Source: Alcaligenaceae bacterium (lineage in GTDB: Bacteria; Pseudomonadota; Gammaproteobacteria; Burkholderiales; Burkholderiaceae_B). Taken from it: a stretch of DNA of 35,030 nt. The notes under the pieces are model-generated. The model was not told where the DNA came from. It saw nothing but the letters and a program-made list of their open reading frames with translations, and did not search any database. Within the stretch, counting starts at the first letter, position 1. Each line of letters begins with the position of its first letter. Location of the stretch: positions 1 to 35,030 of the forward strand of contig JAJUGB010000011.1 of assembly GCA_029268595.1 (NCBI GenBank), written 5' to 3'. Shown one piece after another: positions 1-8,224 of the stretch. Both the position numbers and the translations under genes were made by a program.

Positions 1-483
1 GGCGCAACCCAGCACATAACGAAAACCAACCTGTTGAACCAGCGCCGCAATCCCGGACCATAACAGCATGATCACCGAGCCATTCCGGTAGTCGGGATGT
101 ATGCAGGAGCGGCCGACTTCGGCCATGTTCTCTCGCAGCCCGTCCAAGGCGGAGATGTCGAACTCCGATTCGGAATAGTAGCCACCGGCTTTGACGGCAT
201 TGGCGGGAGTCAGTAAGCGATAAGTACCGACTACTCTTCCGGTGCCGGCCTCCTTGACCATGAAATGCTCACACCAGGGGTCGAAGCGGTCGCTGTCGAG
301 GCCGTCGACCGCCTCGGGGAACACGGCGTTCATTTCCTTGGTGAAAATGTTGTAGCGCAGACGCTGGATGGCTTCCAGTTCTTCGTTGGTGCGGGCCAGC
401 CCCAGCACAAGGCCTCCAGTCGCCTCAGAGGCCCATGCCGTGCCAAGATCGACGCGGGGTTGCACGCGCGCAAGTTCTAACAT
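1..483 (-). CDS. olsB: OlsB-type GNAT N-acyltransferase, N-terminal part (cut by window edge)
   Basis: The frame opens at an ATG (481-483, read on the minus strand) after a GGAG-type ribosome site and runs through base 1 without a stop, giving the first 161 residues. Visible blocks are RLRYNIF (41-47), DPWCEHF (68-74), VVGTYRLL (84-91) and AEVGRSCIHPDYR (121-133). This is the pattern of the acyltransferases that include OlsB, which moves a 3-hydroxyacyl chain from acyl carrier protein to ornithine in ornithine-lipid synthesis; members are often mislabelled 'hemolysin'. The catalytic region is mostly present and the C-terminal third lies outside. It follows glmM on the same strand after 65 bp, so it may be the last gene of that operon. 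The family is clear; the ornithine substrate is inferred. Confidence 0.7.
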   Translation of the reverse strand, partial: MLELARVQPRVDLGTAWASEATGGLVLGLARTNEELEAIQRLRYNIFTKEMNAVFPEAVDGLDSDRFDPWCEHFMVKEAGTGRVVGTYRLLTPANAVKAGGYYSESEFDISALDGLRENMAEVGRSCIHPDYRNGSVIMLLWSGIAALVQQVGFRYVLGCA

Positions 484-548
484 AGATATCGCTCCAAAAA
501 CATTCCGCAAGTATGCCGGGCAAATGTTTCAAGTCTTGGACGTCTACG

Positions 549-1901
549 TTACTGCTTTGTTAAATCCACCGCAACCAATTCCCGCACGCCTTCTTCGGCC
601 AATACGGCTTCTTCGGCCTCGACCATCAATCGCAATTTGGGCTCTGTTCCGGAAGCGCGAATCAGCACGCGCCCTCGGTCACCCAACTGCTCCTCGACTC
701 GCGTGCGGGCAGCCAATAGCCCGGAGTGGTCCTGCCATTGCAATCCCGCGGGCAGAGGCACGTTGATCATTTTCTGAGGGAACATTTTGAGATCGCGGAC
801 CAAGTCGGACAGACCACGCTCACTGCGCACCAGGGCAGTCAACACCTGCAAGGCGGCAATGATGCCGTCGCCGGTGGAGTGATAATCGAGGCAAATCAAG
901 TGGCCGGAACTTTCGCCGCCAAACTTCCAGCCCCTCTGGAGCATGGCTTCGAGCACATAGCGGTCGCCCACTTTGGCGCGTTCGAACGGTATGCCCAGCT
1001 CGGCCATTTTCCGTTCAAAGCCAAAATTCGTCATTAGCGTTCCGACTACGCCATCCACCCGTCCGCCTTGCGCGAGGCGACCCGCAACAATGGCATAAAG
1101 CAGCTCATCACCGTTGTACAGACGCCCTGCCCCATCCACCATCTGCAGCCGGTCGGCATCACCGTCCAGGGCGATCCCCAGATCGGCCTTGCGCCCCTTG
1201 ACCTCTTCAATGAGCGCCTCGGGATGCAAGGCTCCCACGCCTTCATTGATGTTGAAGCCGTCTGGCTGGCACCCAATAGCGAAAACCTCGGCGCCCAGTT
1301 CGCGGAATACGTGCGGAGCAATGTGGTAGGCAGCGCCATGGGCTGCATCTACGACAATACGGAAGCCCGATAAATCGAGCTCGTTGGGAAATGAGCTTTT
1401 GCAAAACTCGATGTATCGGCCGGCAGCGTCTTCTATGCGACGAGCACGCCCCAAATCGCCAGAGCCGACGCAACCCAAGGGACGATCGATGGCCGCTTCG
1501 ATTTGCTCTTCTACCTCGTCCGGTAGCTTCATGCCATCGGCCGAGAAAAACTTGATGCCGTTATCTTGATGCGGGTTGTGCGAGGCACTGATGACTATGC
1601 CTGCCACCAGCCGCAAGGCCCGGGTCAGATAGGCGACCGCCGGTGTGGGCACGGGCCCGGCCAATAGCACATCGATGCCTGCGGCAGACAGGCCCGCCTC
1701 CAGAGCCGACTCGAGCATATAGCCCGATATGCGTGTGTCCTTACCAATGACTACAGTAGGACGTCCACGCGCCGGATTGTGATGCTGGGCCAGCACCTGA
1801 CCTGCTGCATAGCCCAGCCGTAGGGCGAACTCCGGATTGATTGTGGGGCTTCCGACCTCGCCCCGGATACCGTCGGTGCCGAAATATTTGCGCTGACTCA
1901 T
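549..1901 (-). CDS. glmM: Phosphoglucosamine mutase
   Basis: GlmM converts glucosamine-6-phosphate to glucosamine-1-phosphate, feeding UDP-GlcNAc for peptidoglycan and lipopolysaccharide. The 450-residue protein begins [14 protein letters not shown]. It has the phosphoserine loop ISASHNP with the catalytic Ser at 107, the magnesium loop DGDADR (246-251) and the phosphate-binding RASGTEP (415-421). The ATG at 1901 is preferred to a start 10 codons upstream because it begins at the conserved N-terminus, has GGAG before it, and overlaps the folP stop as ATGA. That 4-bp overlap implies translational coupling. The length is normal for the family and nothing in it is unusual. Confidence 0.96.
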   Translation of the reverse strand: MSQRKYFGTDGIRGEVGSPTINPEFALRLGYAAGQVLAQHHNPARGRPTVVIGKDTRISGYMLESALEAGLSAAGIDVLLAGPVPTPAVAYLTRALRLVAGIVISASHNPHQDNGIKFFSADGMKLPDEVEEQIEAAIDRPLGCVGSGDLGRARRIEDAAGRYIEFCKSSFPNELDLSGFRIVVDAAHGAAYHIAPHVFRELGAEVFAIGCQPDGFNINEGVGALHPEALIEEVKGRKADLGIALDGDADRLQMVDGAGRLYNGDELLYAIVAGRLAQGGRVDGVVGTLMTNFGFERKMAELGIPFERAKVGDRYVLEAMLQRGWKFGGESSGHLICLDYHSTGDGIIAALQVLTALVRSERGLSDLVRDLKMFPQKMINVPLPAGLQWQDHSGLLAARTRVEEQLGDRGRVLIRASGTEPKLRLMVEAEEAVLAEEGVRELVAVDLTKQ

Positions 1902-2740
1902 TCTGAAACTCCGTTTTGCACCGCCTGCCAAACCCTGATGGCGTCCACCGTTTGCGCCACATCATGGACGCGAACCATGGCGGCGCCTCGTGCCACACCG
2001 GCCAGAGCGCCGGCCAAACTTCCGCCCAACCGCTGGGCCGGTTCTTTACCTGTTACATGCCCAATCATGGTTTTGCGCGATAAGGCGACAAGCCATGGAT
2101 ACTCGTCAAACTGCAGTTTGTCTAATTGGCGCAGCAGTTCGTAATTATGCCGCGCAGTCTTGCCAAATCCGAAGCCCGGATCAAGGAGGATACGACTGGG
2201 TTCAACGCCGGATTGACGCAGTACTGCCACGCGTTCTGACAAGAACTCTTTGACCTCGGCCACCACATCTCGGTAGGCCGGCGCCGTTTGCATTGTGCGT
2301 GGCTCGCCCTGCATGTGCATTACGCACAAGCCACAAGACCGGCGAGCAACCGCTTCGATGGCCCCCGGCTGTCGAAAGCCGTAGATATCGTTAATCATGT
2401 CTGCACCGGCGTCCAGGACGCGGCACATGGTGGCCGGCTTGAATGTGTCGACAGATAAGGGAACGCCCGCATCGCGCAACCCCTCGATGACGGGCAGCAA
2501 CCGGTCCAGTTCTTCGTTGGGGGTTACGGTCTGCGCGCCCGGGCGAGTGGACTCAGCGCCGATGTCGATAATGTCTGCCCCGTCGGAGACCATTTGAAGG
2601 CCATGTGCAATAGCCGCATCGGTGTGCAGATGCTTGGACCCGTCCGAGAACGAATCCGGGGTGACATTGAGTATGCCCATTACTAACGGGCGTTCGAGCT
2701 TGAGCTCGAAACGCCCGCAAGTCAGCTTTGCTGCTGTCAT
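1898..2740 (-). CDS. folP: Dihydropteroate synthase
   Basis: FolP joins 6-hydroxymethyl-dihydropterin pyrophosphate to p-aminobenzoate to give dihydropteroate, and is the sulfonamide target. The 280-residue protein shows the signature [13 protein letters not shown] (22-34), then [27 protein letters not shown] and the substrate-binding SRKTMIG, all in family order. It lies between ftsH and glmM, starting 15 bp after the ftsH stop. The site before its ATG is weak, so translation may depend on coupling to ftsH. The enzyme that makes its pterin substrate, FolK, is encoded at the other end of this window, where the gene is interrupted. Confidence 0.96.
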   Translation of the reverse strand: MTAAKLTCGRFELKLERPLVMGILNVTPDSFSDGSKHLHTDAAIAHGLQMVSDGADIIDIGAESTRPGAQTVTPNEELDRLLPVIEGLRDAGVPLSVDTFKPATMCRVLDAGADMINDIYGFRQPGAIEAVARRSCGLCVMHMQGEPRTMQTAPAYRDVVAEVKEFLSERVAVLRQSGVEPSRILLDPGFGFGKTARHNYELLRQLDKLQFDEYPWLVALSRKTMIGHVTGKEPAQRLGGSLAGALAGVARGAAMVRVHDVAQTVDAIRVWQAVQNGVSE

Positions 2741-2755
2741 GAACCGAGAAAGGAT

Positions 2756-4660
2756 TTATACCGGCGTAGCAGCCGTATTGCCCTTTTCTCCGCCCACAGA
2801 GGACAGGCCGGTGGAAGGCGGCGTGTTGTCTGAAGCGTCAGGCGACTCGAAATCTTTGGGAGGACGGGGAGGACGGCCTTCCATGATGTCGTTGATCTGG
2901 TCGGTGTCGATGGTTTCCCACTCGAGCAACGCCGCCGCCATCGCTTCCATCTTGTCGCGATTGCCTTCAATGATGTCACGCGCCACCTTGTACTGCTCAT
3001 CGATGATGCGGCGGATTTCCTGATCCACCTTCTGCATGGTCGATTCAGACATATGGGTGGTTTTGGTTACGCTACGACCAAGGAAGACCTCGCCTTCATT
3101 CTCGGCGTACACCATGGGGCCCAGAGAGTCTGTCATGCCGTACCGCGTGACAATGTCGCGCGCAATGGCGGTAGCTCGCTCGAAGTCGTTAGAGGCGCCG
3201 GTGGTCATCTGATTCATGAAGACCTCTTCGGCAATACGACCACCGAACAGCACGGCAATCATATTGAGCAGGCGCTCTTTATCCATGCTGTAGCGGTCGG
3301 ACTCCGGCAACTGCATGGTGACGCCCAAAGCACGTCCGCGAGGAATAATGGTGACCTTGTGAACCGGATCGGTCTTGGGCAGGCTACGAGCCACCAAAGC
3401 GTGACCCGACTCGTGGTACGCGGTGTTGCGGCGCTCTTCCTCGGGCATGACCAAGGCGCGGCGTTCGGCACCCATAATGATTTTGTCTTTAGCCTTTTCG
3501 AAGTCCTGCATATCGACCGTGCGGCCATTACGCCGTGCCGCAAACAAGGCCGCTTCGTTAACCAGGTTAGCCAGGTCGGCCCCGGAAAAGCCGGGGGTCC
3601 CACGAGCCAGAACAAGCGGATCTACGTTGGGGGCCAACGGCACTTTGCGCATGTGCACTTTAAGGATTTGCTCGCGCCCGCGGATATCTGGCAAGGACAC
3701 AACCACTTGCCGGTCGAAGCGACCCGGCCGCAATAAGGCTGGGTCGAGCACGTCGGGCCGGTTCGTGGCGGCGATAACAAGCACGCCCTGTCCAGTCTCG
3801 AAACCATCCATCTCAACCAGCAGCTGGTTAAGGGTTTGCTCGCGCTCGTCGTTGCCGCCGCCCAGGCCGGCCCCGCGCTGACGTCCGACGGCGTCGATCT
3901 CGTCAATAAAGATGATGCAAGGCGCTTGCTTCTTTGCATTCTCGAACATGTCGCGCACACGCGCTGCGCCCACACCCACGAACATCTCGACGAAATCGGA
4001 GCCGGAGATGCTGAAGAAGGGAACCTTTGCCTCGCCGGCGATTGCCTTGGCAAGCAAGGTCTTACCCGTACCGGGTGAACCCACCAGCAGGACGCCGCGG
4101 GGAATGCGGCCGCCCAAGCGCTGGAACTTGGTGGGATCGCGCAAGAAATCGACGAGTTCCTTGACATCTTCTTTGGCTTCGTCGCATCCGGCGACATCAG
4201 CGAAGGTGATGTTGTTGGTGTTCTCGTCCATCATGCGAGCGCGCGATTTGCCGAAGCTGAACGCCCCACCCTTGCCGCCGCCCTGCATTTGGCGCATGAA
4301 GAAAATCCATACGCCAATCAGCAGCAGCATGGGGAACCAGGAGATGAACAAGCTGGTAAGGAAGGACGGTTCTTCGCGCGCCTTGCCCGATACCTCGACA
4401 CCCGCCTTGACCAACTCGGGCACCATCCACAAGTCGCCCGGCGAAGTCAGGCTATATGGCCGACCGCTATCGGGCGTCACGTAAATGGTGTCGCCTTGGA
4501 TGTCCACTTTATTGACGCGGCCGGAGCGCGCATCATTCATGAACTGCGTATACGTCACCGTATCGGTGGACGCCACCCGGCCGTCAAACTGCTTGAATAC
4601 AGTGAACAGAACCAGGGCGATGACCATCCATATGGCAACCTTGGAAAAAGAGTTGTTCAA
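2756..4660 (-). CDS. ftsH: ATP-dependent zinc metalloprotease FtsH
   Basis: FtsH is the membrane-anchored AAA+ protease that degrades regulatory proteins and damaged membrane proteins. With the start chosen here it has 634 residues: TM segments at about 8-24 and 101-121 around a periplasmic domain, Walker A GSPGTGKT (194-201), Walker B IIFIDE (249-254), the AAA second region of homology, and the zinc site HESGH (416-420). The start is a TTG at 4658-4660, giving an N-terminus [11 protein letters not shown]. Another TTG six bases upstream sits only one base from the ribosome site, whereas this one is 7 nt away. The C-terminal tail is Pro/Ser-rich. It follows rlmE after 76 bp, the conserved rlmE-ftsH pairing, and precedes folP. 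Confidence 0.95.
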   Translation of the reverse strand: MNNSFSKVAIWMVIALVLFTVFKQFDGRVASTDTVTYTQFMNDARSGRVNKVDIQGDTIYVTPDSGRPYSLTSPGDLWMVPELVKAGVEVSGKAREEPSFLTSLFISWFPMLLLIGVWIFFMRQMQGGGKGGAFSFGKSRARMMDENTNNITFADVAGCDEAKEDVKELVDFLRDPTKFQRLGGRIPRGVLLVGSPGTGKTLLAKAIAGEAKVPFFSISGSDFVEMFVGVGAARVRDMFENAKKQAPCIIFIDEIDAVGRQRGAGLGGGNDEREQTLNQLLVEMDGFETGQGVLVIAATNRPDVLDPALLRPGRFDRQVVVSLPDIRGREQILKVHMRKVPLAPNVDPLVLARGTPGFSGADLANLVNEAALFAARRNGRTVDMQDFEKAKDKIIMGAERRALVMPEEERRNTAYHESGHALVARSLPKTDPVHKVTIIPRGRALGVTMQLPESDRYSMDKERLLNMIAVLFGGRIAEEVFMNQMTTGASNDFERATAIARDIVTRYGMTDSLGPMVYAENEGEVFLGRSVTKTTHMSESTMQKVDQEIRRIIDEQYKVARDIIEGNRDKMEAMAAALLEWETIDTDQINDIMEGRPPRPPKDFESPDASDNTPPSTGLSSVGGEKGNTAATPV

Positions 4661-4667
4661 AGCCAAT

Positions 4668-4672
4668 CTCCT
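4668..4672 (-). promoter_or_regulatory. Ribosome binding site that fixes the ftsH start
   Basis: AGGAG reads on the minus strand 7 nt upstream of the TTG at 4660. The competing TTG at 4666 is one base away from it, too close to be used. There is no ATG nearby in frame, so ftsH almost certainly starts with TTG. Confidence 0.75.
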
Positions 4673-4736
4673 GAACGTAACCTTGTCTTGGCCGCGCCGC
4701 CCCGCATGGCAGCTATGCTCAAGAATGTCAATAGTG

Positions 4737-5411
4737 TCATTCTAACCTGTCAACACGGTCAGTGTTGCGCGAACGGTTAGCTTTAAGACCTTGCGCCACT
4801 AAAAATGTTTCAGCGGATTTAGGCCGCGAAGCCTTCGGTTTGCGCTCGACTACGCGCGTGAAATCCGTCTTGAGGGACTGGACGATTTGCGAGAAGCCGC
4901 TGCCATGGAACGCCTTTACAATGAGCGCCCCCTTGGGCGACAGGTGATCGAGGGCGAATTCTTGCGCCAATTCGCACACGTGTTGAATGCGGGCCGAATC
5001 GGCCGAGCTTACACCAGATAAGTTGGGGGCCATGTCGGAAATCACAAGATCCACCGACTGATCCCCGACAATCTGTTTCAATTTTTGCAGCACGGCATCT
5101 TCGCGAAAATCGCCTTGAATAAATTCCACACCCGCGATGGGCTCCATGGGCAGCAAGTCCAAGGCGATGATACGTCCGTCGATCACCCCTCCGGGACCGA
5201 CCAGCCGCTCGCGCGCCACTTGAGACCAACTGCCCGGCGCGGCTCCCAGGTCAACCACCGTATCGCCCGGGCGCAAAAGCTTTTCGGCATCGAGAATTTC
5301 AAGCAGTTTGAAAGCCGCCCGAGCTCGGTACCCCTTCTGTTGCGCCATTTTGACGTAGGGGTCGTTAATATGCTGGTTGACCCAGTCTTTCGAGAATTTT
5401 TTCTTGGCCAT
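4737..5411 (-). CDS. rlmE: 23S rRNA (uridine-2'-O) methyltransferase RlmE (FtsJ/RrmJ)
   Basis: RlmE 2'-O-methylates U2552 (E. coli numbering) of the peptidyl-transferase A loop during late 50S assembly. The protein has 224 residues, an SAM-binding [13 protein letters not shown] (52-64) and the catalytic K-D-K-E set at about K35, D126 (in SDMAPN), K166 (in IVKAF) and E201. It heads the rlmE-ftsH-folP-glmM cluster. Its ATG is only 17 bp from the divergent yhbY ATG, so its promoter must lie inside the yhbY coding region. A GGGA lies immediately before the ATG, too close to be a good ribosome site. Confidence 0.95.
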   Translation of the reverse strand: MAKKKFSKDWVNQHINDPYVKMAQQKGYRARAAFKLLEILDAEKLLRPGDTVVDLGAAPGSWSQVARERLVGPGGVIDGRIIALDLLPMEPIAGVEFIQGDFREDAVLQKLKQIVGDQSVDLVISDMAPNLSGVSSADSARIQHVCELAQEFALDHLSPKGALIVKAFHGSGFSQIVQSLKTDFTRVVERKPKASRPKSAETFLVAQGLKANRSRNTDRVDRLE

Positions 5412-5416
5412 TCCCG

Positions 5417-5422
5417 TACAAT
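5417..5422 (+). promoter_or_regulatory. yhbY: Possible -10 element for yhbY (leaderless transcript)
   Basis: TACAAT matches the sigma-70 -10 box at five of six positions and ends 6 nt before the yhbY ATG, so transcription would begin at or next to the A of the start codon. No Shine-Dalgarno sequence precedes the ATG. No good -35 box is visible at 16-18 bp upstream, which keeps confidence low. Confidence 0.35.
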
Positions 5423-5428
5423 CTCTGT

Positions 5429-5986
5429 ATGCCCAAATTAGAACTGACTTCTCACGAGCGCAGTGCGCTGCGTGCTTCGGCCCACTCTTTGCGCCCCGTT
5501 GTCCTTATCGGCGACCGAGGCCTGACCGACGCCGTCCTTAAGGAAATCGACCTCAATCTGAAGGTTCACGAACTCATCAAAGTGCGTGCCGGCACGCAAG
5601 AACGTGACGACCGTGAAGTCATGCTTAACACTATCTGCGACACCTTGTCCTGTGCGCCGGTACATCATTTGGGTAAGACGCTAATTCTTTATCGCCCCAA
5701 ACCTCAGCCCGAATTGACGACACGGGCAGTGCGCAAACCCAACCAGCCCTATACGCCGAAAAAGCAGGCGGCCCTCGACGGAGAGCGCTCACGTCAGAAA
5801 CGGAGCGCAAGCAAAGTCAGTGCGACTCCCACAGCAAAAACAAGCAAGCCTTTTGAGCCTCCAAAGGCTCGCCCGGCTGGTCCACGTCAGGTGGGGCCGG
5901 CCACTGCCCGTCGTTCCGGCAGTGCGCTGTCTCTTCGAGCGGGCATTCGGCGCAACCTTGGCCCACGCTCTAGCGGACGCGGCTAA
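5429..5986 (+). CDS. yhbY: YhbY-type CRM-domain RNA-binding protein with long basic tail
   Basis: YhbY proteins carry a single CRM domain and associate with pre-50S ribosomal particles. Residues 1 to about 97 form that domain ([16 protein letters not shown], then the GDRG loop, [17 protein letters not shown], and a closing TLILYRPK). Residues from about 98 to 185 are an extra tail rich in Lys, Arg, Pro, Ser and Ala; E. coli YhbY is only about 97 residues long. The tail has no recognisable fold and is probably disordered and RNA-binding. It is divergent from rlmE, another 50S maturation gene, which fits a shared role. The gene ends just before a strong bidirectional terminator. Confidence 0.9.
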   Translation: MPKLELTSHERSALRASAHSLRPVVLIGDRGLTDAVLKEIDLNLKVHELIKVRAGTQERDDREVMLNTICDTLSCAPVHHLGKTLILYRPKPQPELTTRAVRKPNQPYTPKKQAALDGERSRQKRSASKVSATPTAKTSKPFEPPKARPAGPRQVGPATARRSGSALSLRAGIRRNLGPRSSGRG

Positions 5987-5994
5987 AAAATATA

Positions 5995-6023
5995 AAAGCC
6001 CGACACCTTCTGTGTTGGGCTTT
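5995..6023. terminator. Bidirectional rho-independent terminator between yhbY and greA
   Basis: Arms 5995-6006 and 6012-6023 pair over 12 bp with one G-T wobble around a 5-nt loop. A T-rich run follows on the plus strand (6024-6030) and a complementary A-rich run precedes it (5985-5994), so it can stop yhbY transcripts and also greA transcripts coming the other way. Confidence 0.85.
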
Positions 6024-6075
6024 ATTTTTTGGGCAACCAGCGTTTCACAAAACTAAGCTGCGCCCATTTTACACG

Positions 6076-6091
6076 CCCCTGCTTTCAGGGG
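6076..6091. terminator. Short GC hairpin after greA
   Basis: CCCCTG (6076-6081) and CAGGGG (6086-6091) form a perfect 6-bp stem with a 4-nt loop. The T run (6095-6099) is on the plus-strand side, so it looks like a second plus-strand terminator, although greA, whose stop is 21 bp away, is the nearer gene. On the minus strand only a poor T-tract follows. Confidence 0.5.
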
Positions 6092-6112
6092 TGATTTTTC
6101 TTTACCTGGTCG

Positions 6113-6589
6113 TCAGACATAGCTGACGCCGCGCACCTCGTACTCGCGCACGCCGGCGGGAGCCTGCACTTCAATGACGTCTCCCTGGCTTTTGCCGATA
6201 AGGGCGCGAGCCACAGGGCTGGAAACCGAAATGCGGTTGGAGCGGATATCGGCCTCGGCATCGCCCACGATCTGATAAGTGAGCACTTCGCCGGATTCCA
6301 GATCTTCGATCTCGACAGTAGCGCCGAATACGGCCTGGCCGTTAACGTCCAGGGCTGTCGGGTCAATGATTTGCGCGTTGGACAAGGTGCTTTCGAGCTC
6401 TTGTATGCGTCCTTCGATGAAAGCCTGACGCTCGCGCGCGGCATCGTATTCAGCGTTCTCGGAGAGGTCACCTTGCGCGCGAGCCTCGGCAATCGCGTTG
6501 ATCACCTCGGGGCGCTCGACGGTTTTGAGCCGATGAAGTTCTTGCTGCAAGCGTTCGGCGCCGCTTGCTGTCAATGGTATGGCAGCCAT
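6113..6589 (-). CDS. greA: Transcript cleavage factor GreA
   Basis: GreA enters the RNA polymerase secondary channel and stimulates cleavage of backtracked RNA. The protein has the usual 158 residues: an N-terminal coiled coil whose tip carries the acidic pair D41 and E44 in [11 protein letters not shown], then a C-terminal FKBP-like domain with the conserved [14 protein letters not shown]. The ATG follows an AGGAA site at a spacing of 6 nt. It lies downstream of carAB and the permease but is separated from them by several hairpins and a possible promoter of its own, so it is likely transcribed independently. Confidence 0.96.
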   Translation of the reverse strand: MAAIPLTASGAERLQQELHRLKTVERPEVINAIAEARAQGDLSENAEYDAARERQAFIEGRIQELESTLSNAQIIDPTALDVNGQAVFGATVEIEDLESGEVLTYQIVGDAEADIRSNRISVSSPVARALIGKSQGDVIEVQAPAGVREYEVRGVSYV

Positions 6590-6611
6590 GATGTTCCTGA
6601 ATGAAAGTAAA

Positions 6612-6636
6612 AGACGCTCCGCAAATAGGAGCGTCT
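6612..6636 (-). terminator. Hairpin in the greA leader (attenuator-like)
   Basis: AGACGCTCC (6612-6620) pairs perfectly with GGAGCGTCT (6628-6636) around a 7-nt loop. In the greA direction it is followed at once by TTTTACTTT, a moderate terminator tract, about 20 bp before the greA start. On the plus strand GTTTTT follows, but no gene approaches from that side. Confidence 0.6.
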
Positions 6637-6694
6637 GTTTTTAGGCGTTGACGGCCGGACGCCGTCTTAGAAGGGAACTAACCGAAGCGTGATT

Positions 6695-6725
6695 GTTATA
6701 AATTAGCCAACGATGCTTAGTTCAA
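6695..6725 (-). promoter_or_regulatory. greA: Possible greA promoter
   Basis: On the minus strand, TTGAAC (6720-6725) and TATAAC (6695-6700) are separated by 19 bp. The -10 match is good; the -35 is partial and the spacing is long. It would give greA a leader of about 100 nt containing the hairpin at 6612-6636. Confidence 0.3.
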
Positions 6726-6732
6726 AGGAAAG

Positions 6733-6754
6733 CCCCGGCCTGCTAGAGCCGGGG
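6733..6754 (-). terminator. Terminator downstream of the permease gene
   Basis: CCCCGGC (6733-6739) and GCCGGGG (6748-6754) form a 7-bp GC stem with an 8-nt loop. On the minus strand it is followed by CTTTCCTTT. It sits 69 bp after the permease stop. Confidence 0.6.
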
Positions 6755-6823
6755 GCATGGCCTTATTGTCGGCAAACTTCATTGAAATTGCAAGTGCCCA
6801 AACGGCGTAGGACAGAGGGTCGA

Positions 6824-8143
6824 CTACCGGACGGCTGGACCTTGTCGCCCGCGGAGCAAGGCATACAAAAGGATGGCTCCAAAAGTGGCTGTCCCAATGC
6901 CGTCTAAACGAAAGACACCAAATTGAATCGAGAAGTTTCCGGCCCCCAGAACGAGGGTGACCGCGGCCACAATCAGGTTGCGGTTGTCGGAAAAATCCAC
7001 CTGGTTAACCACCCATATGCGAGCACCGGCGATGGCGATAAGGCCAAAAACCACTATGGACATCCCGCCGAGCACGGGACCGGGGATCGTCTGTATCAAT
7101 GCACCGAACTTGGGCGAGAACCCGAGCAATATGGCGATAATGGCGGCCACTACAAACACAAGAGTGGAGTAGATGCGGGTTACCGTCATCACACCTATGT
7201 TCTCTGCATACGTGGTCACACCGGTTCCGCCGACTGCCCCTGACACCATGGTGGCCACCCCGTCACCGACAAAAGCAGGCCCCAGATATCGATCGAGGTT
7301 CTTTCCCGTCATGGCGCTGACAGCCTTGATATGCCCCAGGTTCTCGGCGACCAGAATGATGGCCACAGGAATAATCACGCTCATGGCATGTGCTTCAAAT
7401 ACCGGAGCCTCAAAGCGCGGCAGCCCCACCCAGGAAGCAGCAGCCACGGCCGAGAAATCAATGGGCGCCCCGAGCCCTAAAACATTGGTCAAGAGGCCGT
7501 ATATGACGCAGGCTAGCACCAAGCCAATAAGGATGAGCAGGCGCTGCATGGTGCCACGCGTATAAACAGCAATACCGCCCACACACAAGACCGTCAACAG
7601 CGACATAAGCGCGTCGAACGTCGAACCTCCCATCGCACCTTTGGCAGCGATGGGGGCCAGATTCAGCCCGATGACGGCCACGATTGCGCCGGTGACGACA
7701 GGGGGCATCAGCTTATCTATCCACGCCCCGCCATCACCCGACCTTGCATTGAACCACCATACAAGCAGGCCGATAGCGCTATACACGGCCCCACACGCAA
7801 TAATGGCGCCAAGCGCCACCCCAATATTGGCGTTATGCCCGGCGCCCGCATACCCTGTAACCGCGATAACCCCACCAATAAACGCAAAGCTTGATCCCAG
7901 GTAGCTCGGCACACGCCCCCGTACAAACAGGAAGAAAATCAGCGTGCCAAACCCCGACATCAGGATAGCGACGTTGGGGTCGAAACCCATAAGCAAGGGA
8001 GCGAGGATGGTCGAGCCGAACATGGCGACCACGTGTTGCGCTCCCATGGCGATATTCTGCGGCCAGGAAAGCATTTCGTCTGGCTGCACAACGACCTGAC
8101 CGCTCTGCACGCGGCGCCACCGGGGGAAAAAACTGTCTGACAT
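6824..8143 (-). CDS. uraA: Uracil/xanthine permease, NCS2 (UraA) family
   Basis: This 439-residue inner-membrane protein is a nucleobase:proton symporter of the NCS2 family. Many hydrophobic spans are visible. The family's substrate-site blocks are present: AENLGHIKAVSAMTG with the conserved Glu after Ala, and GGTGVTTYAENIGVM with a second Glu, matching the two Glu residues that hold uracil in E. coli UraA. Lying directly after carAB, the first step of pyrimidine synthesis, it most likely imports uracil; xanthine or another base cannot be excluded. The ATG follows AGAGG at 6 nt. A hairpin at 8167-8199 separates it from carB, so its expression may be partly independent. Confidence 0.85.
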   Translation of the reverse strand: MSDSFFPRWRRVQSGQVVVQPDEMLSWPQNIAMGAQHVVAMFGSTILAPLLMGFDPNVAILMSGFGTLIFFLFVRGRVPSYLGSSFAFIGGVIAVTGYAGAGHNANIGVALGAIIACGAVYSAIGLLVWWFNARSGDGGAWIDKLMPPVVTGAIVAVIGLNLAPIAAKGAMGGSTFDALMSLLTVLCVGGIAVYTRGTMQRLLILIGLVLACVIYGLLTNVLGLGAPIDFSAVAAASWVGLPRFEAPVFEAHAMSVIIPVAIILVAENLGHIKAVSAMTGKNLDRYLGPAFVGDGVATMVSGAVGGTGVTTYAENIGVMTVTRIYSTLVFVVAAIIAILLGFSPKFGALIQTIPGPVLGGMSIVVFGLIAIAGARIWVVNQVDFSDNRNLIVAAVTLVLGAGNFSIQFGVFRLDGIGTATFGAILLYALLRGRQGPAVR

Positions 8144-8166
8144 TATTGCCTCTTATTATTCGAAAA

Positions 8167-8199
8167 GAAGCGAGCACGACCAGGGCCGTAGCTCGCTTC
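8167..8199 (-). terminator. Hairpin between carB and the permease gene
   Basis: GAAGCGAGC (8167-8175) pairs perfectly with GCTCGCTTC (8191-8199), and the stem can extend inward by ACG/CGT. On the minus strand it is followed by TTTTCG. It lies 25 bp after the carB stop and could end carAB transcripts fully or partly before the permease. Confidence 0.6.
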
Positions 8200-8224
8200 A
8201 AAAAAGCCGCCTAGAGTGGAAGGG

